The position numbers were made by a program, and so were the translations under genes. A stretch of DNA of 64,000 nt from Porticoccaceae bacterium (lineage in GTDB: Bacteria; Pseudomonadota; Gammaproteobacteria; Pseudomonadales; Porticoccaceae), in assembly GCA_018069525.1 (NCBI GenBank), contig JAGPUQ010000008.1, positions 1-64,000 on the forward strand. The letters are read 5' to 3'. The notes under the pieces are model-generated. The model saw only the letters and a program-made list of their open reading frames with translations, did no database searches and had not been told where the DNA came from. This document shows, in pieces, positions 29,345-40,531 of the stretch; the first letter of the stretch is position 1; each line of letters begins with the position of its first letter.

Positions 29345-29525
29345 GTGAAGTGAGGCCGCTAATCCTCCGGTGGGCCGAAAGCGCCCGCCCAGGAAAGGAG
29401 CTTGCCTCAGCCAATGGAGGAGTTTATTCTGCTTGGCATCGGTGGGGTTTGGCCGTTAGTTAGGTTATATTTAGGTGCAGTCGCCCTCTAAGGGGGCGAC
29501 TGTAGTAGGGGGAGGAAGAACCCTA
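29345..29525 (+). ncRNA. Structured leader or small RNA with GGA-loop hairpins
   Basis: The 312-bp gap before the HAMP gene carries a series of hairpins. TGAGGC (29351-29356) pairs with GCCTCA (29404-29409) and encloses GGTGGGC/GCCCGCC (29369-29375, 29383-29389). GCCAA/TTGGC (29410-29414, 29433-29437) exposes GGAGGA in its loop. CAGTCGCCC/GGGCGACTG (29478-29486, 29494-29502) is perfect. TAGGG/CCCTA (29506-29510, 29521-29525) again exposes GGAGGA. Unpaired or loop GGA is the binding motif of CsrA/RsmA. It may be the 5' UTR of the HAMP-pilin pair or a Csr-type small RNA; it matches no riboswitch I know. Confidence 0.45.
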
Positions 29526-29553
29526 ACCCAACAGTGGTCAAGAGCGGATAGAT

Positions 29554-30078
29554 ATGGAAAATAATAGAAAAAATATCGTTATCAACGCAGAATATCAATT
29601 TCGTTTGGCTAAGTTGTTAGTCAGCTTAATAATACTGACTATTAACCTCCTGCTGATTGCCAGCGTGTTAGCGCCCCAATTGATAGGCGTCGATATCGAT
29701 ATCACCCAAAAAGGGGCCATCGTCATTGCGATTACTGAGATCGTATTGTTTGTCTCGGTATGGTTTATATCACTTCGTTTGTCTCATCGTGTGGTGGGCC
29801 CTGTTTACGCATTGAGCCTGGCGCTGGAGAAAATTGAACGGGGTGATTTAACAGCTCATTTGGTGCTCAGAGAGAAAGACGAATTTAAAGAGGTTGCCGA
29901 AACGATAAACAGGGCGATTTCTGCGACCAGGGATAGATTATTGTGCATTCAGCAGAAAGTTGGTGCAGTGCGAGCCTGTAGTGCCGACTCCCCAGAAATA
30001 CAGAGCGCTATTACGGATTTGCAGGACATACTTAAGGAATTTACCTTAGCAGGGAGCAATGAGGATGAAGTCAAATAG
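29554..30078 (+). CDS. Two-TM HAMP-domain membrane protein
   Basis: 174 residues: a cytoplasmic N-tail, TM1 (about 20-43), a short periplasmic loop, TM2 (about 53-75), then a HAMP domain (VVGPVYALSLALEKIERGDL) and a short coiled tail. It has no kinase, methyl-accepting or cyclase domain. It overlaps the pilin gene, so the two are probably co-translated; a role in sensing or pilus assembly is inference. Confidence 0.8.
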   Translation: MENNRKNIVINAEYQFRLAKLLVSLIILTINLLLIASVLAPQLIGVDIDITQKGAIVIAITEIVLFVSVWFISLRLSHRVVGPVYALSLALEKIERGDLTAHLVLREKDEFKEVAETINRAISATRDRLLCIQQKVGAVRACSADSPEIQSAITDLQDILKEFTLAGSNEDEVK

Positions 30079-30508
30079 TCTGAACGGGTTTACGATGGTT
30101 GAGCTGATGGTTGTGCTGGCAGTTGTCAGTATCTTGGCTGCGGTCGCGCTGCCGGCTTATCTGAATTACTCGACGCGGGCAAAGGTGAGTGAGGGAGTCG
30201 GGATGATGTCTGCTGCGAAAACAGATGTGATGGCCTTTTATGTAAGTAATAGTACATTTCCTGTTACTAATCTCGAAGCCGGCCTTGGCCCTTCGACAGA
30301 TTATGCTAGTCGAACGGTAACGGGTGTTAGCATCGGTAGTGATCCAAGCGCAGGTACTATAACTGTTGAGTTAAGTCTCCCTCAATTAGGGACTGACAAC
30401 CTGCTGCAGTTAGTGCCGACAGCCAGCGAATCTGGTTTTGACTGGACCTGCCAGGCCGCATCGGTTAATGGAATTGTAACTAATTTTTTACCTAGCAGTT
30501 GCCGTTAA
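30065..30508 (+). CDS. Type IV pilin-like prepilin
   Basis: 147-residue prepilin. The short leader MKSNSLNG ends in the PilD cleavage site before FTMVELMVVLAVVSILAAVA, with E5 of the mature protein present. Two C-terminal cysteines (about 12 residues from the end and the penultimate residue) suggest the pilin disulfide loop. ATG 30065 is favoured over 30059 because AGGGAG lies 8 bp upstream of it. It sits alone, without other pil genes, so it may be a minor or accessory pilin. Confidence 0.88.
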   Translation: MKSNSLNGFTMVELMVVLAVVSILAAVALPAYLNYSTRAKVSEGVGMMSAAKTDVMAFYVSNSTFPVTNLEAGLGPSTDYASRTVTGVSIGSDPSAGTITVELSLPQLGTDNLLQLVPTASESGFDWTCQAASVNGIVTNFLPSSCR

Positions 30509-30639
30509 AGGGAAAGCAACGGGTATCTCACGATAAGTTTTCTTATTAACTTGTGTTGTTTAAAGTTTTATCTCAAAGCACGTCGTTGTTGTATTTCGAT
30601 CCAGAATAAAAACTCACGTTTTTCAAATAGGGGCGGTCG

Positions 30640-31404
30640 ATGACAATTAACTGGCAAATCACTCGTGCTGGCGTTTGGCGCTCTCGCAAAACCAGTTTGC
30701 GCGCGGTACAGCGTTTTGATGATGTGCAGCTCAAAGATTTATTGGGTGTAGATCGACAGAAAGACGAGTTAGTGCGCAACACCGAACAGTTTCTCCGCGG
30801 TGAGCCTGCGCGCAATGCTTTGTTGTGGGGCAGCCGGGGTACGGGCAAGTCGTCGTTGGTGAAAGCGCTGCTCAACGAGTACGCCGATACGGGTTTGCGA
30901 GTGATAGAAATTGATAAAGACGACCTCGCTGATCTGCAGGATATTGTCGATGATATTTCAAGCCTGCCGCAACGCTTTATAATTTTTTGTGACGACCTTT
31001 CATTTGAAGCGGATGAAACGCTCTACAAGCATCTCAAAAGCGTACTGGAAGGATCCATCGAACTTCCACCAGAAAATGTATTAATTTATGCCACGTCTAA
31101 TCGCCGTCATTTAGTTGCCGAGCAAAAAGCGGACAACCAGGGCGTTGATATTGTCGATGGCGAATTACACTACGGCGATACCGTGGAAGAAAAATTGTCA
31201 CTGGCGGATCGCTTTGGTTTATGGTTGTCGTTTTATCCCAACACTACCGGCATGTATTTGGACATTGTGGATTATTTGTTCTCAGACTTTGACGGTGATC
31301 GAAAAAAATTGCATCGCGCCGCCAAACAATTCGCCATGACCCGCGCCTCTAAAAGTGGGCGCACCGCGAGACAGTTTCGGGCGCACTGGCAGGGTCGGAA
31401 TTGA
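30640..31404 (+). CDS. DUF815-family AAA ATPase
   Basis: 254 residues. Walker A GSRGTGKS (about residues 63-70), Walker B FIIFCDDLSF and sensor ATSNRRHLV match DUF815 (PF05673), a conserved but poorly characterised ATPase. No partner gene adjoins it: upstream is the pilin, and downstream an oxidoreductase runs convergently. Confidence 0.88.
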   Translation: MTINWQITRAGVWRSRKTSLRAVQRFDDVQLKDLLGVDRQKDELVRNTEQFLRGEPARNALLWGSRGTGKSSLVKALLNEYADTGLRVIEIDKDDLADLQDIVDDISSLPQRFIIFCDDLSFEADETLYKHLKSVLEGSIELPPENVLIYATSNRRHLVAEQKADNQGVDIVDGELHYGDTVEEKLSLADRFGLWLSFYPNTTGMYLDIVDYLFSDFDGDRKKLHRAAKQFAMTRASKSGRTARQFRAHWQGRN

Positions 31405-31438
31405 ATACGGCTAAAAACTGAATAGGCTTAAAGCCAGT

Positions 31439-31474
31439 CTCGATTAAAAAGCTCGATTAAAAAGCTCTATTAAA
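31439..31474. repeat. 13-bp tandem repeat
   Basis: CTCGATTAAAAAG occurs at 31439-31451 and 31452-31464, with a third degenerate copy starting at 31465. It lies in the gap between the convergent DUF815 and oxidoreductase genes and contains no stem, so it is not a terminator. Confidence 0.75.
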
Positions 31475-31503
31475 TAAAAATTCAATTCAATAAAAACGAC
31501 TAT

Positions 31504-32520
31504 TTATTCGTCTGCGAGTTTAACCAGCATTTTGCCTAAATTGGCACCAGAAAACAGTCCGAGAAAAGCCTCGGGTGCGCGCTCTATACCGTTTAAAATG
31601 GTTTCTTGATTCTGGATTTTCCCTTCTCCGCGCCAGCGAGCCATATCTTCGACAAAGGCTTTCTGGTGATCCGCCATATAGTCAAAAATAATAAAGCCCT
31701 TGATGCTAAGCCCCATGGCAATCGCTCGAAACAGGTTTTTAACACCCTGCCGATCTTTAGAGGGGGCGTTATAATCTTCGATGCTGCCGCACAAAATCAC
31801 GCGGCCATTTTTTCTCATATTCATTAGAGCCGCATCCAGCTGCGAGCCACCGACGTTGTCAAAAAACAAATCGATACCTTTGGGGCATACTTGGGCAATG
31901 GCGGCGCTTTGGTTGGCTTCGTTGCGATAGTTAAACGCTCCGTCAATATGTGCGCTGTTTAGTAACCAGTCGACTTTTTCATCAGAGCCCGCGCTGCCCA
32001 TCACAGTGCATCCCAGGGCTTTGGCGATTTGGCATACTAGAGAGCCCACCGCACCGGCAGCTCCGGAAACATAAACGGTATCGCCGGCCTTAGCCGCGCC
32101 GAGTACCGTAGTGCCGACGTAGGCGGTAATACCCGGCATACCCATAATGCCGAGATAGTCCTGCGGCGCTACGTGAGAGGTGTCGCGGATGCCGAGCCCC
32201 CTGCGACCAGACACAAAGTACTCCCGCCAGCCATTCATGCTTTCGACATAAGTCCCTATCGGTAATTTGTCGTTCTTAGAGGCAATGACGAGGCCGATTG
32301 CGCCGCCCTCTAGGACTTCGCCAACTTGATAGGGTGGGATATAACTTTTGACGTCGTTCATCCGTGGGCGCATGTAGGGGTCGACCGACATCCATAGATT
32401 TTTAACCAATACCTGATCGGCTTCGAGGGTATCTGGCACCTCGGTTTCCACCAGCTTGAAATGGCTGGCGTCCGGCGCGGCTTTGGGTCGTTTCACTAAG
32501 TGGATTTCACGGCTAATCAC
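31504..32520 (-). CDS. NADP-dependent oxidoreductase, zinc-free MDR family
   Basis: 338-residue medium-chain dehydrogenase/reductase of the CurA/leukotriene-B4-dehydrogenase-like group, reducing enone double bonds with NADPH. The nucleotide-binding YVSGAAGAVGSLVCQIAK and YRNEANQ segments are typical, and there are no zinc-ligand cysteines. The exact substrate is unknown. Confidence 0.87.
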   Translation of the reverse strand: MISREIHLVKRPKAAPDASHFKLVETEVPDTLEADQVLVKNLWMSVDPYMRPRMNDVKSYIPPYQVGEVLEGGAIGLVIASKNDKLPIGTYVESMNGWREYFVSGRRGLGIRDTSHVAPQDYLGIMGMPGITAYVGTTVLGAAKAGDTVYVSGAAGAVGSLVCQIAKALGCTVMGSAGSDEKVDWLLNSAHIDGAFNYRNEANQSAAIAQVCPKGIDLFFDNVGGSQLDAALMNMRKNGRVILCGSIEDYNAPSKDRQGVKNLFRAIAMGLSIKGFIIFDYMADHQKAFVEDMARWRGEGKIQNQETILNGIERAPEAFLGLFSGANLGKMLVKLADE

Positions 32521-32554
32521 AGTGTTCTCCTAAGGGGTATGGCAGATAGAAAGT

Positions 32555-33616
32555 TTAGCGATCTCGCGCATCACTCAAGCCCAGGCGCAAATTGCGCGGG
32601 TGGACGGCGTTGTGACCACTGAGGGACAGCACCACATCGAGTAATTCATTCCAGGGCGATGCCTCGCGCATCCCCTTGATAGCCCGGTCGGTGCCGGCAA
32701 TTTGGCGTAGTAATAAGTTGGCCTGGGCGGGAGACATTCGATGCAGCGCTTTGCGCAAAGCCGTTTTGCGTTGCTCCCATACGCCGGGCTGGTTGAGTGC
32801 TTGCTCCGGGCGGACGCCATTGGCGACGGCCTCTGCGCTTCTGGCCAGCGTGCGCACTTCGCGGGTCAGTGCCCACAATACCGCCATGGGTTCGACACCT
32901 TCCTCCTGCAAACCCCGTAAGACGTGAGTTGCTCCTTGAGCGTCGCCGCTAAGGGTTTTGTGGATTAGATCAAACACATTGTAGCGGGCAGAATCCGATA
33001 CCGCCGCAGAGACAATGCTGGCATCGACCTTTCCGTCGGGGGCGAGTAATTTGAGTTTTTCTACTTCTTGAGCGGCGGCGAGCAGATTGCCCTCAACCCG
33101 TTCGGCGAGAATTTCTACCACCTGGCGGTTAGCGGTGATTCCGGCTTGTTTTAGCCGGGCATCGATCCAGCGCGGTAACTGGGCGGTATTGACCGGCCAG
33201 ATTTGAATGACAGCCCCGGTCTTGTCCAGCGCCTTGACCCATTTGGTTTTTAGTGAAGATTTGTCCAGCTTGGGTGCAATTACCAACAATAAATTATCGT
33301 CGGCGAGGTGCTCGCAGAGTTCGGCGATGGCTTTGCTGCCAGAGTCACCGGGTTTGCCAGTGGCGAGACGAACTTCGAGAATTTTTTTATCGGCGAACAA
33401 CGATGGGCTGTTGGCTTCGGCGAGCAGGGGATTCCAGTCAAAATAGCGGTTATCTACCTGATAGATTTGGCGTTCGCTAAAACCCTGGGCGCGGGCGGTA
33501 GCGCGGATCTGGTCGGCGGCTTCCTGAACCAGCAGAGTTTCGTCGCCAGTAATCAGATAAGCCGATGCCAGTGAATCCTTTAGATGGGCATCAAGGTGCT
33601 CAGGGCGCAGTGGCAT
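32555..33616 (-). CDS. holA: DNA polymerase III delta subunit
   Basis: Delta subunit of the clamp loader, which opens the beta clamp. ATG 33616 is chosen because MPLRPEHLDAHLKDSLASAY aligns with the known HolA N-terminus; a start 10 codons upstream is less likely. 353 residues. It overlaps the lptE stop by 17 bp. Confidence 0.93.
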   Translation of the reverse strand: MPLRPEHLDAHLKDSLASAYLITGDETLLVQEAADQIRATARAQGFSERQIYQVDNRYFDWNPLLAEANSPSLFADKKILEVRLATGKPGDSGSKAIAELCEHLADDNLLLVIAPKLDKSSLKTKWVKALDKTGAVIQIWPVNTAQLPRWIDARLKQAGITANRQVVEILAERVEGNLLAAAQEVEKLKLLAPDGKVDASIVSAAVSDSARYNVFDLIHKTLSGDAQGATHVLRGLQEEGVEPMAVLWALTREVRTLARSAEAVANGVRPEQALNQPGVWEQRKTALRKALHRMSPAQANLLLRQIAGTDRAIKGMREASPWNELLDVVLSLSGHNAVHPRNLRLGLSDARDR

Positions 33617-34208
33617 CGCTGCTCGTGGGGGCTGTACTTCGACCAACCGCTTGTAATCGATTTAGAATTTGGCGCACCAGGTCGCGCTGCATTTCGCTGC
33701 GCAACAAGCTGGCTTCGTCGTCGGTGGCGAGGATATTGTCTTCGTTGTATTCAAAAATTCGATCTACCGTAGCGGTGCTTAGTGCCAGCGCGGTGCTGCC
33801 ATCGCTGGCAACTACGGTAAAGTCGACACTTTCGCTAAGCTCTTGTTCGGAGATACGGGCGCTGCCACTGACAGTGGCGGTGCGGCGTTTGCTGCGCTGG
33901 TCGAGGATAATTAAACCGTATTCGGCTTCATTGGCGTTGTCTTTGACGGCAACATCCTGAGCGCGCAGGGCGCGTTCCAGTTCCTGAACCAGATCGTCGT
34001 CGGCATTCTTGCTACTGATGTAGATACTGTTGATGGCTTGCGGCGCATTACCGTAACCGCGCAAGTGCCAGCCACAGTTGCTGATCAGCAGAGTGGTGAG
34101 CAGAATCGTCAAGGCTCTAAGCGCTACGGCCTTGTTTGCCAATAAAGGGTTTGCCAATAAAGGATTTGCGAATAATAAACGGTGCGCGAATAAATAGGGT
34201 CGCTTCAT
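33600..34208 (-). CDS. lptE: LPS-assembly lipoprotein LptE
   Basis: Outer-membrane lipoprotein that plugs LptD. The lipobox cysteine is in LLISNC followed by GWHLRGYG, the family motif; asparagine at -1 is unusual for a lipobox. The signal-peptide n-region is long because it contains a 5-residue tandem repeat (FANPL-LANPL-LANK). 202 residues. Order leuS-lptE-holA is as in Pseudomonas. Confidence 0.92.
   Translation of the reverse strand: MKRPYLFAHRLLFANPLLANPLLANKAVALRALTILLTTLLISNCGWHLRGYGNAPQAINSIYISSKNADDDLVQELERALRAQDVAVKDNANEAEYGLIILDQRSKRRTATVSGSARISEQELSESVDFTVVASDGSTALALSTATVDRIFEYNEDNILATDDEASLLRSEMQRDLVRQILNRLQAVGRSTAPTSSDATAP
34135..34179. repeat. 15-bp tandem repeat inside the lptE signal peptide
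   Basis: Units at 34135-34149, 34150-34164 and 34165-34179 begin TTTGCCAATAAAG or a near copy. The repeat is in frame and encodes the repeated A-N-P-L-L unit before the hydrophobic core. Confidence 0.85.
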
Positions 34209-34279
34209 AATAAATAATCTTTTAGCCGAGTGTGATTTAAAAACAAATGTAGTTTAAAAAATAATTCTAATAGTGTTAG

Positions 34280-36832
<2,553 letters not shown>

Positions 36833-36949
36833 TCAATCAGTGGTGAGGAAAGCGCGGAATTATAGGTGAAACGCGAGGCCATACCTAGCCTTAGGGCAAT
36901 CCTTCTGTTAGTTTTAGGTTCTGCCGCGAACGCTTTGTAGGAGAAAGCT

Positions 36950-37990
36950 ATGTTTAGCGAGACGATTGCCAATCGTGTCTTTGCCCTGGTTATTTGCCTG
37001 GCGTCCCTGACCTTGTTTGCCTGTGGCGGGGGAGGTGATCCGGCGGACGTCGCCCAGTCTTATTGGAGCGCTATTAAAACCGGTGATGCGGCCGCTGCAG
37101 AGCAATGGATTGTAGAGAGCGAAACATCAACCAGCAGCACTGGATTTGGTAAAGCTCAATTTGAGACTGACAAGATCGAGGAAATTCGTTTTGGCCAGGC
37201 TCTGGTGGAAGGCGATAGCGCCCGTGTACCGACCACGGTTGTACCGACAGCCGATGCGACTAAAGCTAGCCCTACGCTGGGAGAGATCAATTTTGATACC
37301 AAGTTGGTTAAAATTGACGGTGTGTGGAAAGTGGATCAGCAGCTCACCGAGAACAATATGCTCGGTGCAGTTTTCGCTATGGCAATGGGCGCGATGGGGC
37401 AAGCATTTTCCGAAGGTATGCAGGGCGCAATGGAAGGTGTTGGCGAGGCGCTTGCGGAGGGGATGACTCAAGGCATGCAAGCTTTGGGCGAGGGTCTCGC
37501 GGAAGGTTTTGAAGGTTTGGGCGCGGGCCTCGAGCAAATTGCAGATGCCGGAGAGATGGTTGAGCCATCGTCGCACACTTATCAGGCTCCGGTAGTTTTA
37601 CCTGCTCAGGTGAGCGGCTCTATTCGGGGCACGGGTGTTGAGTTGACCAGCGCCGAGTGGAGTAACACTTTGTCCATTTATGCGGGCGAAGGCTGGGGTT
37701 CGAATCCGAGCCTGCTATTATTTTTATTTTTGGATAAAGGTGAGGTGCCCGCCGCGCACACGATTAATGTAAAGTCCGAGGACGGAGGGTACGGTAACCC
37801 TCACGTCCACTACCGTTGGCGCGATCCGCAGACTGGAAAGATAGAAACAGAAATAGTAACCAGCAATTACGATTTAAAATTAACCTTTGGTGAACCCATT
37901 GAAGGCCGGGTGGAGGGAAAAATCGCGTTTTCTATTCCTGGTGAGGAGACTCACGTGGCAGGCGATTTTATGATCGAGCTTAATGACTAG
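36950..37990 (+). CDS. Lipoprotein with glycine-rich helical repeat, unknown function
   Basis: 346 residues. The signal peptide ends in the lipobox LTLFAC (C25). Residues 30-135 look like a DUF4878/NTF2-like domain (DPADVAQSYWSAIKTGDAAA). Residues 138-200 form an Ala/Gly/Met/Glu-rich stretch with glycine every 3-4 positions (GEALAEGMTQGMQALGEGLA), resembling a glycine zipper. The last 130 residues are beta-rich. AGGAG lies 7 bp before the ATG. It is divergent from leuS and just ahead of the sugar cluster; its job is unknown. Confidence 0.75.
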   Translation: MFSETIANRVFALVICLASLTLFACGGGGDPADVAQSYWSAIKTGDAAAAEQWIVESETSTSSTGFGKAQFETDKIEEIRFGQALVEGDSARVPTTVVPTADATKASPTLGEINFDTKLVKIDGVWKVDQQLTENNMLGAVFAMAMGAMGQAFSEGMQGAMEGVGEALAEGMTQGMQALGEGLAEGFEGLGAGLEQIADAGEMVEPSSHTYQAPVVLPAQVSGSIRGTGVELTSAEWSNTLSIYAGEGWGSNPSLLLFLFLDKGEVPAAHTINVKSEDGGYGNPHVHYRWRDPQTGKIETEIVTSNYDLKLTFGEPIEGRVEGKIAFSIPGEETHVAGDFMIELND

Positions 37991-38133
37991 ATTTTACGTT
38001 GCCCGAGGCTGATAACTTTATTTTGACTGATGACGCTGTATAGTTTTATTGAAAGATGAAAAATGGGTGAGTGGATTTGAATGCGCAGCGTTATAAAGTT
38101 AGCGTTTCGAGTTTTATTTAAAATGGAGAGGCG

Positions 38134-38907
38134 ATGAAAGCTGTTATTTTGGCAGGAGGGTTGGGGACAAGGATTAGCGAAGAAACCTCAGTTCGCCCTA
38201 AGCCTATGGTAGAGGTTGGTGGTAGGCCAATACTTTGGCATATCATGAAGGTGTATTCTGCTCACGGCATCAACGATTTTGTGATTTGTTGCGGCTATAA
38301 GGGTTATGTGATTAAAGAATACTTCGCTAATTATTTTTTGCATATGTCTGACGTCACCTTCGATATGCAAAATAATAAAATGGAAGTGCATCAGCGTAAC
38401 GCCGAGCCGTGGCGTGTCACATTGGTTGATACTGGCGAAAATACCCTTACCGGAGGTCGATTAAAGCGCGTCGCCGATTATGTGGAAAACGAAGAAGCTT
38501 TTTGTTTTACCTATGGCGATGGTGTGGCAGATATTGACGTTGGAGAGTTGATAAAATTTCATAAGCAGCATGGGAAACTCGCTACAGTAACTGCGGTGCA
38601 GCCACCCGGCCGATATGGTGCGTTGGATATGAGTGGAAAGAGAGTGAAGGGTTTCATCGAGAAACCTCAGGGTGATGGCGGCTGGATTAATGGTGGTTTT
38701 TTTATACTGTCACCAAATATTTTAGAGCTTATTACTAGTGATTCGAGCTCGTGGGAGGGTGAGCCACTCCGTCAACTAGCGTCTCAAGGTGATCTAATGG
38801 CTTTTGAGCACAAAGGGTTTTGGCAGCCCATGGATACCTTGCGTGACAAAAATCATCTTGAAGATCTGTGGCAAAGCGGTAAGGCACCGTGGAAAACGTG
38901 GTTGTGA
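38134..38907 (+). CDS. rfbF: Glucose-1-phosphate cytidylyltransferase
   Basis: Makes CDP-glucose from CTP and glucose-1-phosphate. 257 residues. It opens [20 protein letters not shown], with [19 protein letters not shown] and YGDGVADID as further motifs. GGAGAGG precedes the ATG. First gene of the polysaccharide cluster; no JUMPstart/ops element is visible upstream. Confidence 0.94.
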   Translation: MKAVILAGGLGTRISEETSVRPKPMVEVGGRPILWHIMKVYSAHGINDFVICCGYKGYVIKEYFANYFLHMSDVTFDMQNNKMEVHQRNAEPWRVTLVDTGENTLTGGRLKRVADYVENEEAFCFTYGDGVADIDVGELIKFHKQHGKLATVTAVQPPGRYGALDMSGKRVKGFIEKPQGDGGWINGGFFILSPNILELITSDSSSWEGEPLRQLASQGDLMAFEHKGFWQPMDTLRDKNHLEDLWQSGKAPWKTWL

Positions 38908-39974
38908 CTCCTGATTTCTGGCGAGGTAAACGAGTCTTTCTAACCGGGCATACCGGTTTCAAGGGAGGGTGGTTGTCGCTATGGTTGCAATCTATGGGAG
39001 CGGAAGTTCATGGTTACGCGTTAAACCCGCCGACCGAAACTAATTTTTTTACTGTGGCAGATGTTAGTAAACGTATGGCGAGCAGTGAAATAGCAGATAT
39101 CCGCGATATGGAAAAGCTTCGTGATGTCATGCAGGCTGCTCGCCCTGAAATTGTATTTCACCTGGCTGCTCAGCCTTTAGTGCATTATTCATATGATCAG
39201 CCAGTGGAAACATACGAAGTAAACGTGATGGGCGTAGTGCATGTGCTTGAATCTGTGCGAGCTACTCCAGGTGTTAAAGCAGTGGTAAACGTCACAACTG
39301 ACAAATGTTACGAGAATCGCGAGTGGCAACGGGGGTATCGTGAAGACGACGCTATGGGTGGCTATGATCCCTATTCCAGTAGTAAAGGGTGCTCTGAATT
39401 GGTAAGCGCCGCATATCGACGTTCATTTTTAGAGTCGGCAGGTATCGCGTTAGCCACAGCCCGCGCTGGGAATGTTGTTGGAGGCGGGGATTGGGCCAAA
39501 GATCGATTGATTCCTGATTTTTTACGCGCGATGGACGCTGGTATAACGCTGGATATTCGGTCACCGCAATCAACACGCCCCTGGCAGCATGTGTTGGATC
39601 CGCTTTCTGGCTATCTTCGACTGGCTGAAAGTTTATTTATTCACGGCGAGCCTTTTGCCGAAGGGTGGAACTTTGGCCCGAGCGATGAAGATGCGCGTTC
39701 AGTGAGTTGGATTATTGACCGACTAGCGGAAATAGGTGTGGATGTAAAATGGCAGTGCAACAATTCCGGACAGCCATATGAAGCAAATTATTTAAAATTA
39801 GATAGCAGTAAGGCAAGAGCTCAATTGAATTGGCAAGCTCAATGGCCGTTACACACTGCGCTGGGAAAAACCGTGGAATGGCATCAGGCATGGAAGTCTG
39901 GAAATAATATGAAGGAATTTTCGCTGGATCAAATTGATCAATATCAAAATACAATTAAGATTAGTCAGGGATGA
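38904..39974 (+). CDS. rfbG: CDP-glucose 4,6-dehydratase
   Basis: NAD-dependent SDR enzyme giving CDP-4-keto-6-deoxyglucose. It has [14 protein letters not shown] near the N-terminus and YSSSKGCSE with the catalytic Tyr/Lys. GTG 38904 (GTGA overlap with rfbF) gives [20 protein letters not shown], which matches the family; GTG 38889 is an alternative five codons upstream. 356 residues. Confidence 0.94.
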   Translation: MTPDFWRGKRVFLTGHTGFKGGWLSLWLQSMGAEVHGYALNPPTETNFFTVADVSKRMASSEIADIRDMEKLRDVMQAARPEIVFHLAAQPLVHYSYDQPVETYEVNVMGVVHVLESVRATPGVKAVVNVTTDKCYENREWQRGYREDDAMGGYDPYSSSKGCSELVSAAYRRSFLESAGIALATARAGNVVGGGDWAKDRLIPDFLRAMDAGITLDIRSPQSTRPWQHVLDPLSGYLRLAESLFIHGEPFAEGWNFGPSDEDARSVSWIIDRLAEIGVDVKWQCNNSGQPYEANYLKLDSSKARAQLNWQAQWPLHTALGKTVEWHQAWKSGNNMKEFSLDQIDQYQNTIKISQG

Positions 39975-40531
39975 GCCGATTTGATTTTGTTTCTACAGGC
40001 CTGAAAGATCTGACGATAGTGAAAAGGACGGCGGTAGAAGACCAGCGTGGTTTTTTATCGAGACTCTACTGTGCGGAGCAATTTGGCAAGGTCGGATTTA
40101 CTAAACCTATCGCACAGGTCAATCATACATTTACCAGTGACAAAGGCATCGTGAGAGGGCTACATTTTCAATACCCACCTCAAGCCGAAGTCAAGTTAGT
40201 GAGTTGCTTGCAAGGTGAGGTATTTGATATTGCGGTTGATCTTCGTCGAGACTCCCCGACCTTCTTGCAGTGGCATGGGGAGTTGCTATCAGCTACAAAC
40301 CGCACGAGTCTTCTTATCCCAGAAGGGTTTGCCCATGGATTTCAGACTTTGATGGCAAATTGTGAATTAATTTACCTGCATACCGCGGCCTACCACCCGG
40401 AGTGCGAAGGCGCATTAAATGCTACGGATCCGTTGCTTAATATAGCCTGGCCCATTGCCATTGCTGATATGTCTGAAAAAGACCGCAATCACAAATTGAT
40501 AGAAAGAGATTTTGAAGGGCTTGTATTGTGA
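39971..40531 (+). CDS. dTDP-4-dehydrorhamnose 3,5-epimerase-like protein
   Basis: 186-residue cupin of the RmlC family. The catalytic histidine is in GIVRGLHFQYPP, with PEGFAHGFQTL and a conserved tyrosine (LHTAAYHPECEG). In this context the substrate would be CDP-4-keto-6-deoxyglucose rather than a dTDP sugar, and it may epimerise only C3 or C5. It overlaps both neighbours by 4 bp. Confidence 0.88.
   Translation: MSRFDFVSTGLKDLTIVKRTAVEDQRGFLSRLYCAEQFGKVGFTKPIAQVNHTFTSDKGIVRGLHFQYPPQAEVKLVSCLQGEVFDIAVDLRRDSPTFLQWHGELLSATNRTSLLIPEGFAHGFQTLMANCELIYLHTAAYHPECEGALNATDPLLNIAWPIAIADMSEKDRNHKLIERDFEGLVL

Noticed and set aside
29345..29525. Cyclic-di-GMP or other known riboswitch
   Set aside because: Checked against the c-di-GMP-I, cobalamin, SAM, TPP and glycine patterns I know; the conserved cores are missing.
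37991..38133. JUMPstart/ops element ahead of the sugar cluster
   Set aside because: No GGCGGTAGC core in the upstream region.
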